From Flavobacterium sp. LC2016-01 (GTDB lineage Bacteria; Bacteroidota; Bacteroidia; Flavobacteriales; Flavobacteriaceae): a DNA stretch of 64,000 nucleotides. Where the stretch lies: NCBI RefSeq assembly GCF_009711135.1, contig NZ_WMIC01000001.1, forward strand, positions 1 through 64,000, read 5' to 3'. The position numbers were made by a program, and so were the translations under genes. The notes beneath the pieces are model-generated. The model made no database searches and had not been told where the DNA came from. It saw nothing but the letters and a program-made list of their open reading frames with translations. Below are positions 48,996-58,299 of the stretch, in pieces. Within the stretch, counting starts at the first letter, position 1. Every line of letters starts with the position of its first letter.

Positions 48996-50321
48996 TTATA
49001 AGTATTCTCCGTGTTGAGAAATATCTAATCCTAATTCTTCTTTTTCTTCAGTAACTCTTAGAGGAGTTATTTTGTTTACAATGAAGAACAAAGCATAAGA
49101 AGCTCCAAAAGCAAAGATTGATACGATAACTAATGCTTTTAATTGTATTAAGAATAAAGTCGCGTCACCAAAAATTAATCCTTGGTTTTTTCCAACTATA
49201 GAGTTTACGCTGTTAGAAGCAAAAACACCAGTTAATAACATTCCTACCATTCCGCCAACACCGTGACAAGCAAATACGTCAAGAGCATCGTCAATTTTTC
49301 CTTTAGGGAATTTGCTAACTACAAGATTACTGATTACAGCTGCGATAATACCAATTGCTAATGCGTGAGGAATACTTACGAAACCTGCAGCAGGAGTAAT
49401 GGCTACCAATCCTACAACAGCTCCAATACAAGCTCCCATTGCAGATAATTTGTGTCCTAATATTTTATCAAGGAAAACCCAAGCCATAGCAGCAGAAGCG
49501 GCAGCGATTGTAGTTGTTCCTAAAGCCTGTGCAGCAAGACTGCTTGCTCCAACGGCAGAACCTGCATTGAAACCAAACCAACCGAACCATAATAAACCTG
49601 TACCTAATAATACATAAGTGATTCTAGCAGGGTTTACTTTTTGAACTTTACGTTTTCCTAAGAAAATTGCTCCAGCCAAAGCAGCCCATCCAGCACTCAT
49701 GTGTACTACAGTACCACCAGCAAAATCAAGAACTCCCCATCCAAAGAACAATCCATCAGGATGCCAAGTCATGTGACATAATGGAGCGTATACAAATAAG
49801 ATAAATAAAACCATGAATAATAAGTAAGCCCAGAAACGTACACGTTCAGCAAAAGCTCCTGTAATTAACGCTGGAGTAATGATTGCGAATTTTGCCTGGA
49901 ATAGAGCAAAAAGAATCATCGGAATTGTTGGTGCTAATTCCCACGCCGTGTTTGCGCTGACTCCCTGAAAAAATATATTTGAAGTAGGGTCTCCAATGAA
50001 ACCACCTATAGTTGGTCCAAAACATAATCCGAATCCAATTACTACCCAAAGAACTGTAACAATTACCATTGCCATGAAACTTTGAAGCATTGTGCTGATT
50101 ACGTTTTTCTTGCCTACCATACCTCCATAGAAAAATCCTAATCCTGGAGTCATTAATAATACGAAAGCTGTAGCAACAACCATCCATGCTGTGTCACCCG
50201 TATCCAATTTTAATTGGACAACATGAGCGCCTAATGTTTTTGATTCAGTAACAAATGAGATAGAAAAAATAGATAGTAATAAAATCGTGATGAGGATCAC
50301 ACTTAAAATAATTTTTCGCAT
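48996..50321 (-). CDS. amtB: Ammonium transporter
   Basis: A 441-residue Amt protein. An N-terminal helix (possibly a cleaved leader) is followed by about eleven membrane segments. Signature regions are DTGDTAWMVVATAFVLLMTPGLGFFYGGMV, FAFAKFAIITPALITGAFAERV-like sequence near 150, DFAGGTVVHMSAGWAALAGA, GTGLLWFGWFGFNAGSA, and FACHGVGGMVGMLLTGVFA with the second pore histidine. It conducts ammonium/ammonia across the inner membrane. No glnK gene lies next to it, unlike the common arrangement, so regulation is not evident. Confidence 0.95.
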   Translation of the reverse strand: MRKIILSVILITILLLSIFSISFVTESKTLGAHVVQLKLDTGDTAWMVVATAFVLLMTPGLGFFYGGMVGKKNVISTMLQSFMAMVIVTVLWVVIGFGLCFGPTIGGFIGDPTSNIFFQGVSANTAWELAPTIPMILFALFQAKFAIITPALITGAFAERVRFWAYLLFMVLFILFVYAPLCHMTWHPDGLFFGWGVLDFAGGTVVHMSAGWAALAGAIFLGKRKVQKVNPARITYVLLGTGLLWFGWFGFNAGSAVGASSLAAQALGTTTIAAASAAMAWVFLDKILGHKLSAMGACIGAVVGLVAITPAAGFVSIPHALAIGIIAAVISNLVVSKFPKGKIDDALDVFACHGVGGMVGMLLTGVFASNSVNSIVGKNQGLIFGDATLFLIQLKALVIVSIFAFGASYALFFIVNKITPLRVTEEKEELGLDISQHGEYL

Positions 50322-50602
50322 AGTTATTTAGTTTTAAATTTTTTATAAAAGTATAAAATGAATTGATACCCCTATAAAAAATAGAGTCTAATGTTTAATT
50401 TTTGTTAATTTTTAAATTTGACCCCCTAAATTTTGCGTGTACTTCTTAAAAAAGACTTAAATTTTACAATTTATTAAAGTTAAAATGAGGAAAAGGCGCA
50501 ATTCCTGTAAATTATGATAGAAAAAAGATAATATTATTCTTAAAATTGTGGTTTTTTCTCTTCAAATAATCATTTAAGTATTCAAATTGTTTGGTTTAAA
50601 TG
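50322..50602. other. AT-rich promoter-containing spacer upstream of amtB
   Basis: About 280 bases of AT-rich sequence upstream of amtB on the minus strand. There is no clean TAnnTTTG and no sigma-54-type element is evident. I see no gene. Confidence 0.4.
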
Positions 50603-50645
50603 AAAAACGGCATCAATTGAATATTTCAAAAGATGCCGTTTTTTT
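50603..50645 (-). terminator. Intrinsic terminator after the amidohydrolase operon
   Basis: AAAACGGCATC and GATGCCGTTTT arms with a loop of about 16 bases and flanking A/T tracts. It lies about 16 bases past the stop of the 50661 gene, so it ends the two-gene amidohydrolase unit. Confidence 0.8.
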
Positions 50646-50660
50646 ATGAGAGGAAAGTAC

Positions 50661-51968
50661 TTATTTCTGGTTGTACTTTTCTTTGAATTTTCGATTCAGT
50701 TTATTCTGGAAAGTATCTAAATTGATTAATCTTCCTTGAATAAAAGCAGTTGTAAGCTTGTTTGTTCTCATATCTAAAGCATCTCCTTCAGAAATAAACA
50801 AAGTAGCATCTTTGCCAGTTTCTAAAGAACCGCAAGTAGCATCAACACTTAATAATTTTGCAGTATTCAGTGTAATAAGCTGTACAGCAACCTCTTTATC
50901 TAAACCAAAAGCAGCACACGTTCCTGCTAAGAAAGGCAGATTTCGTACGCTCATACGCTCATGATCACCGCTGTTTTCTAAACCTACAACAATACCTTTG
51001 TCAGTAAGTATTTTTGCCATTTTATAAGGCAGATTTACATCTTGGTCAGCACTTGTTGGCATATCATGTACACGTCTTAGAAGAACACCAACATTATATT
51101 TCAATAATTGAGCAGCTGCTTTGTAAGCTTCAAATCCGCCAACGATTACAATCTTTTTGATTTGATTGTCTGCTGCTAACTGGATTGCATCAACAATCTG
51201 TTTTTCTTCATCAGCATGAATGTAAAGTGTCTGAGTTCCGTCAAATAAACCTTTTGTGGCTTCCAGAACAATGTTTCTTTCTTTAGGCGCTGTTTGATTG
51301 TATGCTTTTGCGTTGATTAAAAATGCATTTATTTCTTCTGACTGTTTTGCATAATCTTTATTTGGCTCAATAACTCCAGGCTCAAACCAAGATCCAGATC
51401 TTTTGAAACTAGAAGGAAAATTCAAATGTATTCCGTCATTTTCTTTTACAATTGCATCTTTCCAGCTCCAAGCATCTAATTGTACAATGGATGAAGTACC
51501 AGAAATTGTTCCGCCACGAGGTGTAATTTGAGCTACTAAAACGCCATTTGGGCGAACAGTTTCAACTACTTTCGATTCAGAATTATAAGCAATGATACTT
51601 CTGACATTCGGGTTAAAAGTTCCAATTTCTTCTTCGTCATCAGATGATTTTACAGCATCAATTTCAACTAATCCTAAAGTTGTATTTGCAGCAATAAAGC
51701 CAGGATATACATGTTTTCCTGAAGCATCAATAGTCGTGTCATAAGCATCAGCAGCAAGTCTGATTGTTGTTGCATCGGCCACTAAAGTAATTTTTCCGTC
51801 TTTAAAACCAATGGCACTGTTTTGAATCACTTTTCCGTTGCCCAAGTGTGCAGTAGCATTTAAAATCAAAACCGATTTAGATTGCTTTGGCGCCGGTATT
51901 TGCTGTGCATTTATTTGTACAGAAGCACAAAATAATAACAGCAGTTTATATATGTTTTTATTTATCAT
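50661..51968 (-). CDS. Exported amidohydrolase-family protein lacking the HxH metal motif
   Basis: A protein of about 435 residues with a signal peptide (MINKNIYKLLLLFCASVQINAQ). The composite beta sandwich and TIM-barrel order of amidohydrolases is clear: HVYPGFIAANTTLGLVEID at the N terminus, LYIHADEEKQIVDAIQLAADN, KIVIVGGFEAYKAA, LITLNTAKLLSVDATCGSLETGKDA. However, the position of the metal-binding HxH reads AANTT, and the usual SD loop reads GLENSGDH, so the metal site is disrupted. It is probably a non-catalytic or altered-function member. It follows the 999-residue amidohydrolase in the same direction, 37 bases away, and likely works with it. I chose ATG 51968 over one at 51986. Confidence 0.83.
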   Translation of the reverse strand: MINKNIYKLLLLFCASVQINAQQIPAPKQSKSVLILNATAHLGNGKVIQNSAIGFKDGKITLVADATTIRLAADAYDTTIDASGKHVYPGFIAANTTLGLVEIDAVKSSDDEEEIGTFNPNVRSIIAYNSESKVVETVRPNGVLVAQITPRGGTISGTSSIVQLDAWSWKDAIVKENDGIHLNFPSSFKRSGSWFEPGVIEPNKDYAKQSEEINAFLINAKAYNQTAPKERNIVLEATKGLFDGTQTLYIHADEEKQIVDAIQLAADNQIKKIVIVGGFEAYKAAAQLLKYNVGVLLRRVHDMPTSADQDVNLPYKMAKILTDKGIVVGLENSGDHERMSVRNLPFLAGTCAAFGLDKEVAVQLITLNTAKLLSVDATCGSLETGKDATLFISEGDALDMRTNKLTTAFIQGRLINLDTFQNKLNRKFKEKYNQK

Positions 51969-52005
51969 GTTGTCTCTTTTTATCATTATGAATTTTCTAA
52001 AGCTC

Positions 52006-55005
52006 TTATAACTGTTCTAAAGTATCACAGTGATATTCTTTTTTCTCTTTTCTTGTTGGTGCCTGAGTACTGTTTCCTTTGTTTTTTTCCTGCAGCATTT
52101 GTCCAATCAATTGGCTTCTTTCTTTAGTAATGTCCAATTGTTTCTGAGCATCTTTTTCGATATCAAAATAAACCACACCATCAATAATTGTTTTTTCGGC
52201 TTTAGCATAAATAGACAATGGATTTTCGCTCCATAAAACAACATCGGCATCTTTACCTACTTTTAAACTTCCTACTTTATCATCAATATGTAATAATTTC
52301 GCAGGATTTAAAGTGACAAATTTCCAAGCATCTTCTTCAGAAATGTTTCCATATTTTACTGCTTTTGCAGCTTCTTGGTTTAATCTTCGAGACATTTCGG
52401 CGTCATCAGAGTTGTAAGCAACTACTACACCTTCGTTGTGCATAATTGGTCCGTTGTACGGAATAGCATCATTAACCTCAAATTTATAAGCCCACCAATC
52501 AGAGAATGTTGAAGCTCCAACTCCGTGTTCTTTCATTTTGTCGGCCACTTTGTAACCTTCTAAAATGTGTGTGAAAGTATTCACTCTGAAGTTGAATTTC
52601 TCAGCAACATTCATCAAATTTAAAATTTCAGACTCCACATAAGAGTGACAAGTAATGAAACGCTCTTTGTTTAAAATTTCAGCAAGAGTCTGTAATTCTA
52701 AGTCCACTCTTGGCGCTTTTCCTTTTTTATTTCCAGCGTTGAATTTTTTCCAGTTTTCGTCATATTCTTTAGCCAATTGGAAATAATCTGTAAAAACTTG
52801 TTCAACTCCCATTCTTGTCTGAGGGAAACGAGTTGGATTATCAATTCCCCAGTTCGCTTGTTTTACGTTTTCACCCAAAGCAAATTTGATAAACTTAGGT
52901 TGATTTTTGTATAACATTTCATCTGCTGCAGAACCCCATTTCCATTTTACAATTGCAGAACGTCCTCCAATTGGGTTTGCAGATCCGTGTAATAATTGCG
53001 AAATAGTAACACCTCCCGCAAGATCTCTATAAATATTGATGTCTTCTGAGTTTACAACGTCCTGAATAGTAACTTCGGCAGTTGAGTTGTGGCCGCTTTC
53101 GTTTACACCTTTAGAAATTGCAATATGCGAATGCTCATCAATAATACCGCTTGTAATGTGTTTTCCTTTTGCATCGATTACAGTTGCAGATGCATCAGAA
53201 AGGTTTTTGCCGACAGCAGCAATTTTTCCGTTTTTAATCAAAACGTCAGCTTCTGTCAAAATTCCTTCTTTTTCATTCGTCCAAACTGTAGCATTTTTGA
53301 ATAATAAAGTCTGCGCAGTTTGTTTTTTAGTATCACCAAAAGCAACATTTGGATACGTTACAGGCATAATCGGATTTGGTTTTTCTGCTTTAACAGTATC
53401 TTTTACAGCAACAAATGGGCTTGTTTTTACTGCATTCCAAACCAATTCATCTCCATTTGATAAAACCGCTTTTCCAGATAAAGCATCGGCTTTTTCAACA
53501 AAACCAGTTAAACGTGTAAAGCTTGATTTGATAGTGTCAGCTGGTTTGATTACAAGAGAAACCCAGTTTTTAGCAATAGCAAAAGTGCTTTTTACTTTTT
53601 TGGCATCAACCGTTGTAACTTCAGATTTTTGAGCGTCAGCAGTTCCGTCAATTTTCCATTTGTACGTATCTTTTCCAACCGTTAGGTCATAATTACCGCG
53701 GATATCTTTTGCATTAATATCATTCACAATAAATTTGCTTCCTTGAACCCAGTTTTCATATAAAACCGTTTTCTCGTCAAAAACTTCTCCAGAAGTAATA
53801 ATGAAATTCGCATAACTTCCTGTTTTCAAACTTCCTACTTCGTCGCTTTTTCCTAAAATAGCAGCAGGAATTGTAGTTAACGCTTCTAAAGCTTTTGTTT
53901 TATCAAAACCATATTTTATTGCTTTCAATAAATTAGGTTTGAAATCTTCAATTTTCTTTAATTTGTCTGTCGTTAATGCAAAAACAACTCCATTTTCAGA
54001 AAGCACTTTTAAGTTTGTAGGAGCTTGATTCCAGAAACGCATATCAGCCAATTCAATTTGGTTTGATAAATACGGATTTGAAACATCATAAGCGTCTGGG
54101 AAACTTATCGGAATAATGAATTTTGCATTTGTTCCTTTGATTTCTTCAATTCTTTCGAATTCATTTCCGCTTCCTTTTAAAACGTAATTTAAACCAAATT
54201 CTTTTGCAATTTTTGAAGCTCTTAAACTGTTCAATTTATCTTCTGTTGCAAAAATTTGAACCAGTTTTTCATTGCTTGCTAATGCTTCTAACGATAAATC
54301 TTTAGTGTCAGAATTTCCTTTTTTGTACCAGTCTAAATCCAAGTACATTTGGCGAAGCAAAGCCATCATACCCATTAAAGAACTTGGATATTGCTGATTT
54401 GTCAAGGCGCTTTTAGTAAAAGCAAAGTGATTCGTTAATTTATTTGAAATGATTTGTTTCGAGTTGTTTTCGTTGTTTAATGCAACTAGAGCTCCAGATC
54501 CCTGAGCAATTCCGTCAGGCACGTGAGTTCCAACAACACCAAAACCAGCTTTCAAAAATTCATCGGCTTTTGGCTGATCGTATTTAAAAGTTTCATAACC
54601 GTTTACTTCAGGTCTTACACTTTCGTTCCAGTAAAAACCAGTTCGTTTTGTGTCGTACAGCGGGTTACGGCTGCGTCCTGGAGTCATGTTTCCTTTTGGT
54701 TTTTCGATTCCAAAATTGGTGTAAATATCAATAAATGATGGGTAAATTGTTTTTCCTGTAAGATCAATTGTGATGCTGTTTTTAGGAATTACAACATTAG
54801 TTCCAACAGAAACGACTTTGCCATCTTGGATAAGTAAAGTTCCCTTTTCGATTTTTTGAGTTGGAGAAACATAGATTGTGGCATTCGTAAAAACAGTATA
54901 ATTTTTACTTTTGTTGTGCACACTTTCATTAACAGGGAAATAATCTTGAGCATACGTTTTTGTTAAAAAAACACTCAAAAAGAGTAGTAGTAGGGCTTTT
55001 TTCAT
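52006..55005 (-). CDS. Exported two-module amidohydrolase
   Basis: A 999-residue exported protein (signal MKKALLLLFLSVFLTKTYAQ). It has two amidohydrolase modules. The first (about 40-450) lacks the HxH motif (it has FIDIYTNFG) and looks inactive. The second (about 610-985) keeps it (GIIDEHSHIAISKG), along with FITCHSYVES, NTFTHILEGY and VVAYNSDDAEMSRRL, fitting an imidazolonepropionase-like metal-dependent hydrolase. The substrate is unknown; family members cleave amides or cyclic ureides. The two modules arose by duplication or fusion with loss of one site. It is the first gene of a two-gene unit with the degenerate homologue at 50661-51968. Confidence 0.85.
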   Translation of the reverse strand: MKKALLLLFLSVFLTKTYAQDYFPVNESVHNKSKNYTVFTNATIYVSPTQKIEKGTLLIQDGKVVSVGTNVVIPKNSITIDLTGKTIYPSFIDIYTNFGIEKPKGNMTPGRSRNPLYDTKRTGFYWNESVRPEVNGYETFKYDQPKADEFLKAGFGVVGTHVPDGIAQGSGALVALNNENNSKQIISNKLTNHFAFTKSALTNQQYPSSLMGMMALLRQMYLDLDWYKKGNSDTKDLSLEALASNEKLVQIFATEDKLNSLRASKIAKEFGLNYVLKGSGNEFERIEEIKGTNAKFIIPISFPDAYDVSNPYLSNQIELADMRFWNQAPTNLKVLSENGVVFALTTDKLKKIEDFKPNLLKAIKYGFDKTKALEALTTIPAAILGKSDEVGSLKTGSYANFIITSGEVFDEKTVLYENWVQGSKFIVNDINAKDIRGNYDLTVGKDTYKWKIDGTADAQKSEVTTVDAKKVKSTFAIAKNWVSLVIKPADTIKSSFTRLTGFVEKADALSGKAVLSNGDELVWNAVKTSPFVAVKDTVKAEKPNPIMPVTYPNVAFGDTKKQTAQTLLFKNATVWTNEKEGILTEADVLIKNGKIAAVGKNLSDASATVIDAKGKHITSGIIDEHSHIAISKGVNESGHNSTAEVTIQDVVNSEDINIYRDLAGGVTISQLLHGSANPIGGRSAIVKWKWGSAADEMLYKNQPKFIKFALGENVKQANWGIDNPTRFPQTRMGVEQVFTDYFQLAKEYDENWKKFNAGNKKGKAPRVDLELQTLAEILNKERFITCHSYVESEILNLMNVAEKFNFRVNTFTHILEGYKVADKMKEHGVGASTFSDWWAYKFEVNDAIPYNGPIMHNEGVVVAYNSDDAEMSRRLNQEAAKAVKYGNISEEDAWKFVTLNPAKLLHIDDKVGSLKVGKDADVVLWSENPLSIYAKAEKTIIDGVVYFDIEKDAQKQLDITKERSQLIGQMLQEKNKGNSTQAPTRKEKKEYHCDTLEQL

Positions 55006-55137
55006 ATGGTATTTGCTAATTTGTTGCTAAAAATATGAAATATATGTTATACAAGTTTTATTTTTTTGAAATGTTTTTTCTCTAATTTAGACAACGATTT
55101 AAGTAAACCGCTGATGGATAGTGTATATAGGACATTT

Positions 55138-56115
55138 ATGAAAAATTCACAAAGAATAAAATGGGGAATTATTGGTTTGGGAAATATCGCCAATCAATTT
55201 GCGGCAGATTTGCTGTTGTTGGAAGATGCTGAATTAACAGCAGTTGGTTCCAGGGATAATATTAAAGCAAATGATTTTGCCCAAAAGTACAATTGCTCAA
55301 AAGCTTATGATTCGTATGAAGCGCTTTTTGCCGATGAAGAAGTCGAAATTATATACATTGCCACACCGCATGATTCGCATGCCGAATTGTCTATTAAAGC
55401 ATTAGAATCTGGAAAACACGTTTTATGTGAAAAACCAATTGCACTTTCGTATGCTGATGCTGTTCGAATGATTGAAGCTTCTAAAAAAAATAACAAGTTT
55501 TTCATGGAAGCTTTCTGGACCCGATTTATTCCTGCTGTACAAGAAGTTTTGCAGCAAGTAGAAAAAGGAGAAATTGGCGAAGTAAAATACATAAATGCCG
55601 ATTTTGCTTTTCGCGGAAGTGAAACCGAAAATCTTAGACTTTTTGATAAAAAACTGGGCGGAGGTGCATTGTTTGATATTGGCGTTTATTCATTATTCCT
55701 GTCTTATATAGTATTAGGAAATCCGAAGGAAATTGTAGCAAAAGCAATAAAACATAAAAATGATGTTGATTTACAAACTTCTATGATTTTGCAATATGAA
55801 AATGCACAATCGGTTTTGCATGCTTCTATAGTTTCAGATTCTGATATGAAAGCAACTATTGCCGGAAGCAAAGGAAGAATCGAACTCAATTCGCCTTGGT
55901 TTGTAGCTGATGGATATTCTTTATTTATAAACGAAGAAAAAGAAGCTGTTATCAGTTTGCCGGTTTTAGGAAAAGGTTATTCGCATGAAATTATTGAATG
56001 TCATAATTGTATTCGGAATAGTCAAATTGAAAGTGAATTTTGGTCGCATCAGAATAGTTTGGATTTGAACAGAATTGTGGAGGAAATTAAAATGCAAATC
56101 AAATTGCCGTTTTAA
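55138..56115 (+). CDS. Gfo/Idh/MocA family oxidoreductase
   Basis: A 325-residue NAD(P)-dependent dehydrogenase-like protein. The Rossmann motif is IKWGIIGLGNIANQFAADL. IIYIATPHDSHAELSIKALESGKHVLCEKPIAL carries the EKP lysine, and KKLGGGALFDIGVYSLFLSYIVLG follows. No leader sequence is present, so it is cytoplasmic, unlike the Tat-type homologue at 30876-32033. I chose ATG 55138, which puts the dinucleotide motif at the usual distance from the start; the frame continues upstream without a convincing leader. The substrate is unknown. Confidence 0.88.
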   Translation: MKNSQRIKWGIIGLGNIANQFAADLLLLEDAELTAVGSRDNIKANDFAQKYNCSKAYDSYEALFADEEVEIIYIATPHDSHAELSIKALESGKHVLCEKPIALSYADAVRMIEASKKNNKFFMEAFWTRFIPAVQEVLQQVEKGEIGEVKYINADFAFRGSETENLRLFDKKLGGGALFDIGVYSLFLSYIVLGNPKEIVAKAIKHKNDVDLQTSMILQYENAQSVLHASIVSDSDMKATIAGSKGRIELNSPWFVADGYSLFINEEKEAVISLPVLGKGYSHEIIECHNCIRNSQIESEFWSHQNSLDLNRIVEEIKMQIKLPF

Positions 56116-56194
56116 TTTAAATTTATTTGTAATAAAATATTTACAATAATTATTTTTTCATTAGATTTAAAAATCATTTAATGAAAGAATAATT

Positions 56195-57730
56195 ATGTTA
56201 GTAAAAGTTTACGGAAGTGCCGTTTTTGGAGTAGAAGCAACCACAATTACGATTGAGGTTCATATGGATAAAGGAATTGGTTATCATTTAGTTGGGCTTC
56301 CAGATAATGCAATAAAAGAAAGCAGTTTTAGAATTGCGGCCGCTTTAAAAAATAATGGATTAAGTCTTCCGGGAAAAAAAATAACCATAAACATGGCGCC
56401 CGCCGACCTAAGAAAAGAAGGTTCAGCGTACGATTTACCACTCGCAATGGGAATTTTAGTCGGCTCTGACCAAATAAAAGCTCCTGAAATCGAACACTAT
56501 ATTATTATGGGAGAACTTTCATTAGATGGAAGTTTACAGCCTATTCGAGGTGCATTGCCAATTGCCATAAAAGCAAAAGAAGAAGGTTACAAAGGATTTT
56601 TTCTCCCAATTCAAAATGTAAAAGAAGCTGCAATCGTTGCAGGACTTGACGTTTATGGTGTTTCAAATTTACAGGAAGTAATAGATTTCTTTAAAGGAAA
56701 AGGAACGCTCCAACCCACAGTAATTGACACTCGTACCGAATTTTACAAAACACTCGATTTCCCTGAATTTGATTTTTCAGATGTACGCGGACAGGAAAGC
56801 ATCAAGCGATGTATGGAAATTGCAGCAGCCGGAGGTCATAATATCATTTTAATTGGTCCGCCGGGAGCCGGAAAAACAATGCTGGCAAAACGTGTCCCGA
56901 GTATTTTGCCTCCAATGACTTTGCGAGAAGCACTAGAAACAACTAAAATTCACAGCGTTGCCGGAAAACTGAAAGAAGTTGGTTTAATGAATCAAAGGCC
57001 ATTTCGAAGTCCGCATCACACAATTTCGAACGTCGCATTAGTCGGAGGTGGCAGTTACCCACAGCCGGGCGAAATTTCAATGGCGCATAATGGTGTTTTA
57101 TTTCTGGACGAATTGCCAGAATTTAAACGTGACGTTTTAGAAGTGATGCGCCAGCCGCTCGAAGATCGTGAAGTAACCATTTCTCGTGCTAAATTTACGG
57201 TTACTTATCCGTCATCGTTTATGCTTGTGGCAAGTATGAACCCAAGTCCGAGTGGTTTTTTCAACGATCCGAGTATGCCAAATACGTCTTCACCGCACGA
57301 AATGCAACGTTATATGAGCAAAATTTCAGGTCCTCTTTTAGACCGAATTGATATTCATATTGAAGTGACTCCCGTTCCTTTCGAAAAACTGGCAGACGAC
57401 CGCAAAGCCGAAAGCAGTGTCGAAATCAGAAAGCGTGTCACCGCTGCCAGAGAAATTCAGACAAAACGTTTCCAAGAAATCGAAAACATACATTACAATG
57501 CACAAATGAGCAGTAAATTGATTCGTGAATTTTGTGCATTAGACGAACAGTCCAAAGAACTGCTAAAAACTGCAATGGAAAGACTGAATCTTTCAGCACG
57601 AGCCTACGACAGGATTTTAAAAGTAGCAAGAACAATCGCCGATTTAGATAATGCACCGGCCATAATTTCGCAACACATCGCCGAAGCTATTCAATACAGA
57701 AGTCTAGATCGTGAAGGATGGCTGGGGTAA
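56195..57730 (+). CDS. YifB family Mg-chelatase-like AAA ATPase (ComM-like)
   Basis: A 511-residue protein with an N-terminal Lon-protease-like fold (VYGSAVFGVEATTITIEVHM, KITINMAPADLRKEGSAYDLPLAMGIL) and an AAA+ Mg-chelatase domain: Walker A IGPPGAGKTMLAKRV near 220-235, Walker B GVLFLDELPEF near 305, and a C-terminal helical domain (NLSARAYDRILKVARTIADL). ComM, of this family, is a helicase promoting branch migration during natural transformation. That function is plausible here but unproven. Monocistronic. Confidence 0.93.
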   Translation: MLVKVYGSAVFGVEATTITIEVHMDKGIGYHLVGLPDNAIKESSFRIAAALKNNGLSLPGKKITINMAPADLRKEGSAYDLPLAMGILVGSDQIKAPEIEHYIIMGELSLDGSLQPIRGALPIAIKAKEEGYKGFFLPIQNVKEAAIVAGLDVYGVSNLQEVIDFFKGKGTLQPTVIDTRTEFYKTLDFPEFDFSDVRGQESIKRCMEIAAAGGHNIILIGPPGAGKTMLAKRVPSILPPMTLREALETTKIHSVAGKLKEVGLMNQRPFRSPHHTISNVALVGGGSYPQPGEISMAHNGVLFLDELPEFKRDVLEVMRQPLEDREVTISRAKFTVTYPSSFMLVASMNPSPSGFFNDPSMPNTSSPHEMQRYMSKISGPLLDRIDIHIEVTPVPFEKLADDRKAESSVEIRKRVTAAREIQTKRFQEIENIHYNAQMSSKLIREFCALDEQSKELLKTAMERLNLSARAYDRILKVARTIADLDNAPAIISQHIAEAIQYRSLDREGWLG

Positions 57731-57764
57731 TTGTTAATTATTAATTATTAATTGTGAATTGTAA

Positions 57765-57845
57765 AACCGATTGTCACCCTGAGCGGAGTCGAAGGGCGCT
57801 CCAATTGGAACGTGGGCTTCGACTTCGCTCAGCCTGACAATTGTT
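57765..57845. repeat. Palindromic repeat of the GAGCGGAGTCGAAGG type
   Basis: TTGTCACCCTGAGCGGAGTC, followed by GAAGGG on the left, mirrored by GCTTCGACTTCGCTCAG and CCTGACAAT on the right. It folds into a long imperfect hairpin between converging genes. A fragment with GATCGCTCAGGATGACA is at 27650-27674. Confidence 0.8.
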
Positions 57846-57874
57846 AGTGAGACTTGAAACTTGAAACCTGAAAA

Positions 57875-58246
57875 TTAATTTTCTTTCATTTCTTTCACTT
57901 CTTGCACAGGTTTGTGATAGCTACTTCTATTTGTTGTGATAATCAAAACGCCGGCTTCACCATAATTTCCATAAATGCTGATGCCTTTTTGTTTATCGAT
58001 AGCAATAATTTTTGCGATTTCAATTTTAGACAAAACAAGTTTTTCTTTTTCTAAATCCTGAAAACGATGCGGAATTCCATCAACAACAACAATCGGCTGA
58101 GCAGTGATTTTTCCGGCTTTAGCTAAATTTACAATAGAATCCGAAAGATAAAATTTATCATTTCCTTCGTCGGAAAGTTCATATCTGCTCTGAGAAAAAA
58201 CAGAAACGGTGGCAAGTAAAAGTGTTGTGGTAATAAACTTGATCAT
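57875..58246 (-). CDS. Exported mini-protein resembling a TonB plug C-terminal segment
   Basis: A 123-residue exported protein (signal MIKFITTTLLLATVSVFSQ). The C-terminal part has QPIVVVDGIPHRFQDL, KIEIAKIIAIDKQKGISIYG and NYGEAGVLIITT, which resembles the plug-domain segment of Bacteroidota SusC/TonB receptors (usual form IYGSRGANGVILITT). There is no beta barrel, so this cannot be a receptor by itself. The role is unknown. It lies 53 bases downstream of the GT51-like gene in the same direction. Confidence 0.65.
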   Translation of the reverse strand: MIKFITTTLLLATVSVFSQSRYELSDEGNDKFYLSDSIVNLAKAGKITAQPIVVVDGIPHRFQDLEKEKLVLSKIEIAKIIAIDKQKGISIYGNYGEAGVLIITTNRSSYHKPVQEVKEMKEN

Positions 58247-58299
58247 AATTTTTTTGGTTAGAATGGTTAGGTTTGTTAGTTTAAAAGTTTTCTATTTTA

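Noticed and set aside
53087..53632. A 181-codon plus-strand frame inside the 999-residue amidohydrolase gene
   Set aside because: It is antisense to a well-supported gene whose motifs are intact. The long opposite frame reflects codon composition. It has no promoter or family motif.
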